Below, piece by piece: positions 15,173 through 15,263 of a stretch of 15,263 nt of DNA. The DNA is from an uncultured Legionella sp. (GTDB taxonomy: Bacteria > Pseudomonadota > Gammaproteobacteria > Legionellales > Legionellaceae), in contig CAISKC010000510.1 in NCBI GenBank assembly GCA_903885895.1, positions 1 to 15,263 of the forward strand, written 5' to 3'. Within the stretch, counting starts at the first letter, position 1. Every line of letters begins with the position of its first letter. Made by a program: the position numbers and the translations under genes. The notes under the pieces were generated by a model. That model did not search any database. It had not been told where the DNA came from and worked only from the letters and a program-made list of their open reading frames with translations.

Positions 15173-15263
15173 GTAGGGTGGACAACGCGCAGCGTGTCCA
15201 CCAGTTCGAAGAAATAATTTAAAATCCTGCTTCAGGGATGATTATTTCTTCGGAATGGTGGGC
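15173..15263. repeat. Nested fold-back repeat running off the right edge
   Basis: The left end is a palindrome: GGTGGACAACGC (15177-15188), a GCA loop and GCGTGTCCACC (15192-15202), with one bulged A. Next, 15196-15218 and the reverse complement of 15241-15263 agree at 20 of 23 positions, including a perfect 12-bp core CGAAGAAATAAT (15207-15218). The centre (15219-15240) itself folds as ATCCTG / CAGGGAT around CTT. The window ends in GGTGGGC, which looks like the start of a mirrored copy of the left palindrome. The structure resembles a paired REP (BIME) or small MITE-like element without coding capacity. Confidence 0.7.

Overview
The window is a dense stretch of chromosome from a gammaproteobacterium of moderate to low GC. 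HslV, HslU, ValS, GlyA, NrdR, PgpA, TrmJ and the IscS-like protein all read as gammaproteobacterial. HslV begins with a short propeptide-like leader before its catalytic Thr, as I recall for Legionella. A tubulin-tyrosine-ligase-like (eukaryotic-type) protein and a large repeat-containing orphan with an acidic C-terminus also point towards the Legionellales (Legionella/Coxiella/Berkiella-like, host-associated). That placement is inference, not proof. No tRNA, rRNA, CRISPR array, transposase or phage gene was recognised.

Layout. Positions 1-221 hold no recognisable gene, only repeat fragments. A TTL/ATP-grasp gene (222-1256, minus) is divergent from trmJ (1339-2064, plus), which overlaps an iscS-like cysteine desulfurase (2054-3202, plus). 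A perfect-armed palindrome (3208-3239) sits between iscS and the convergent hslU. From 8876 down to 3246 runs a tightly packed seven-gene minus-strand block: glyA, nrdR, nusB, pgpA, an AI-2E-family permease, hslV, hslU. Its gaps are no larger than 28 nt and several genes overlap, so it is probably one operon driven by a promoter at 8920-8949. The divergent valS (9042-11816) has its own promoter at 8982-9010. Next come a 553-residue protein of unknown function (12048-13709) and a secreted glycoside hydrolase family 3 enzyme (13801-14931), each preceded by a plausible promoter. The last 330 nt hold a hairpin terminator candidate and a nested palindromic (fold-back) element that runs off the right edge.

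Functions. The core genes cover one-carbon metabolism (glyA), control of ribonucleotide reductase (nrdR), transcription antitermination (nusB), phospholipid synthesis (pgpA), ATP-dependent proteolysis (hslVU), tRNA charging and modification (valS, trmJ) and sulfur mobilisation (iscS-like). In many gammaproteobacteria riboflavin genes lie between nrdR and nusB, and thiL lies between nusB and pgpA. Here both are absent and hslVU is joined on instead. The most unusual items are the TTL-like protein, the 553-residue repeat protein and the family of GGGTGGA/TCCACCC palindromes.
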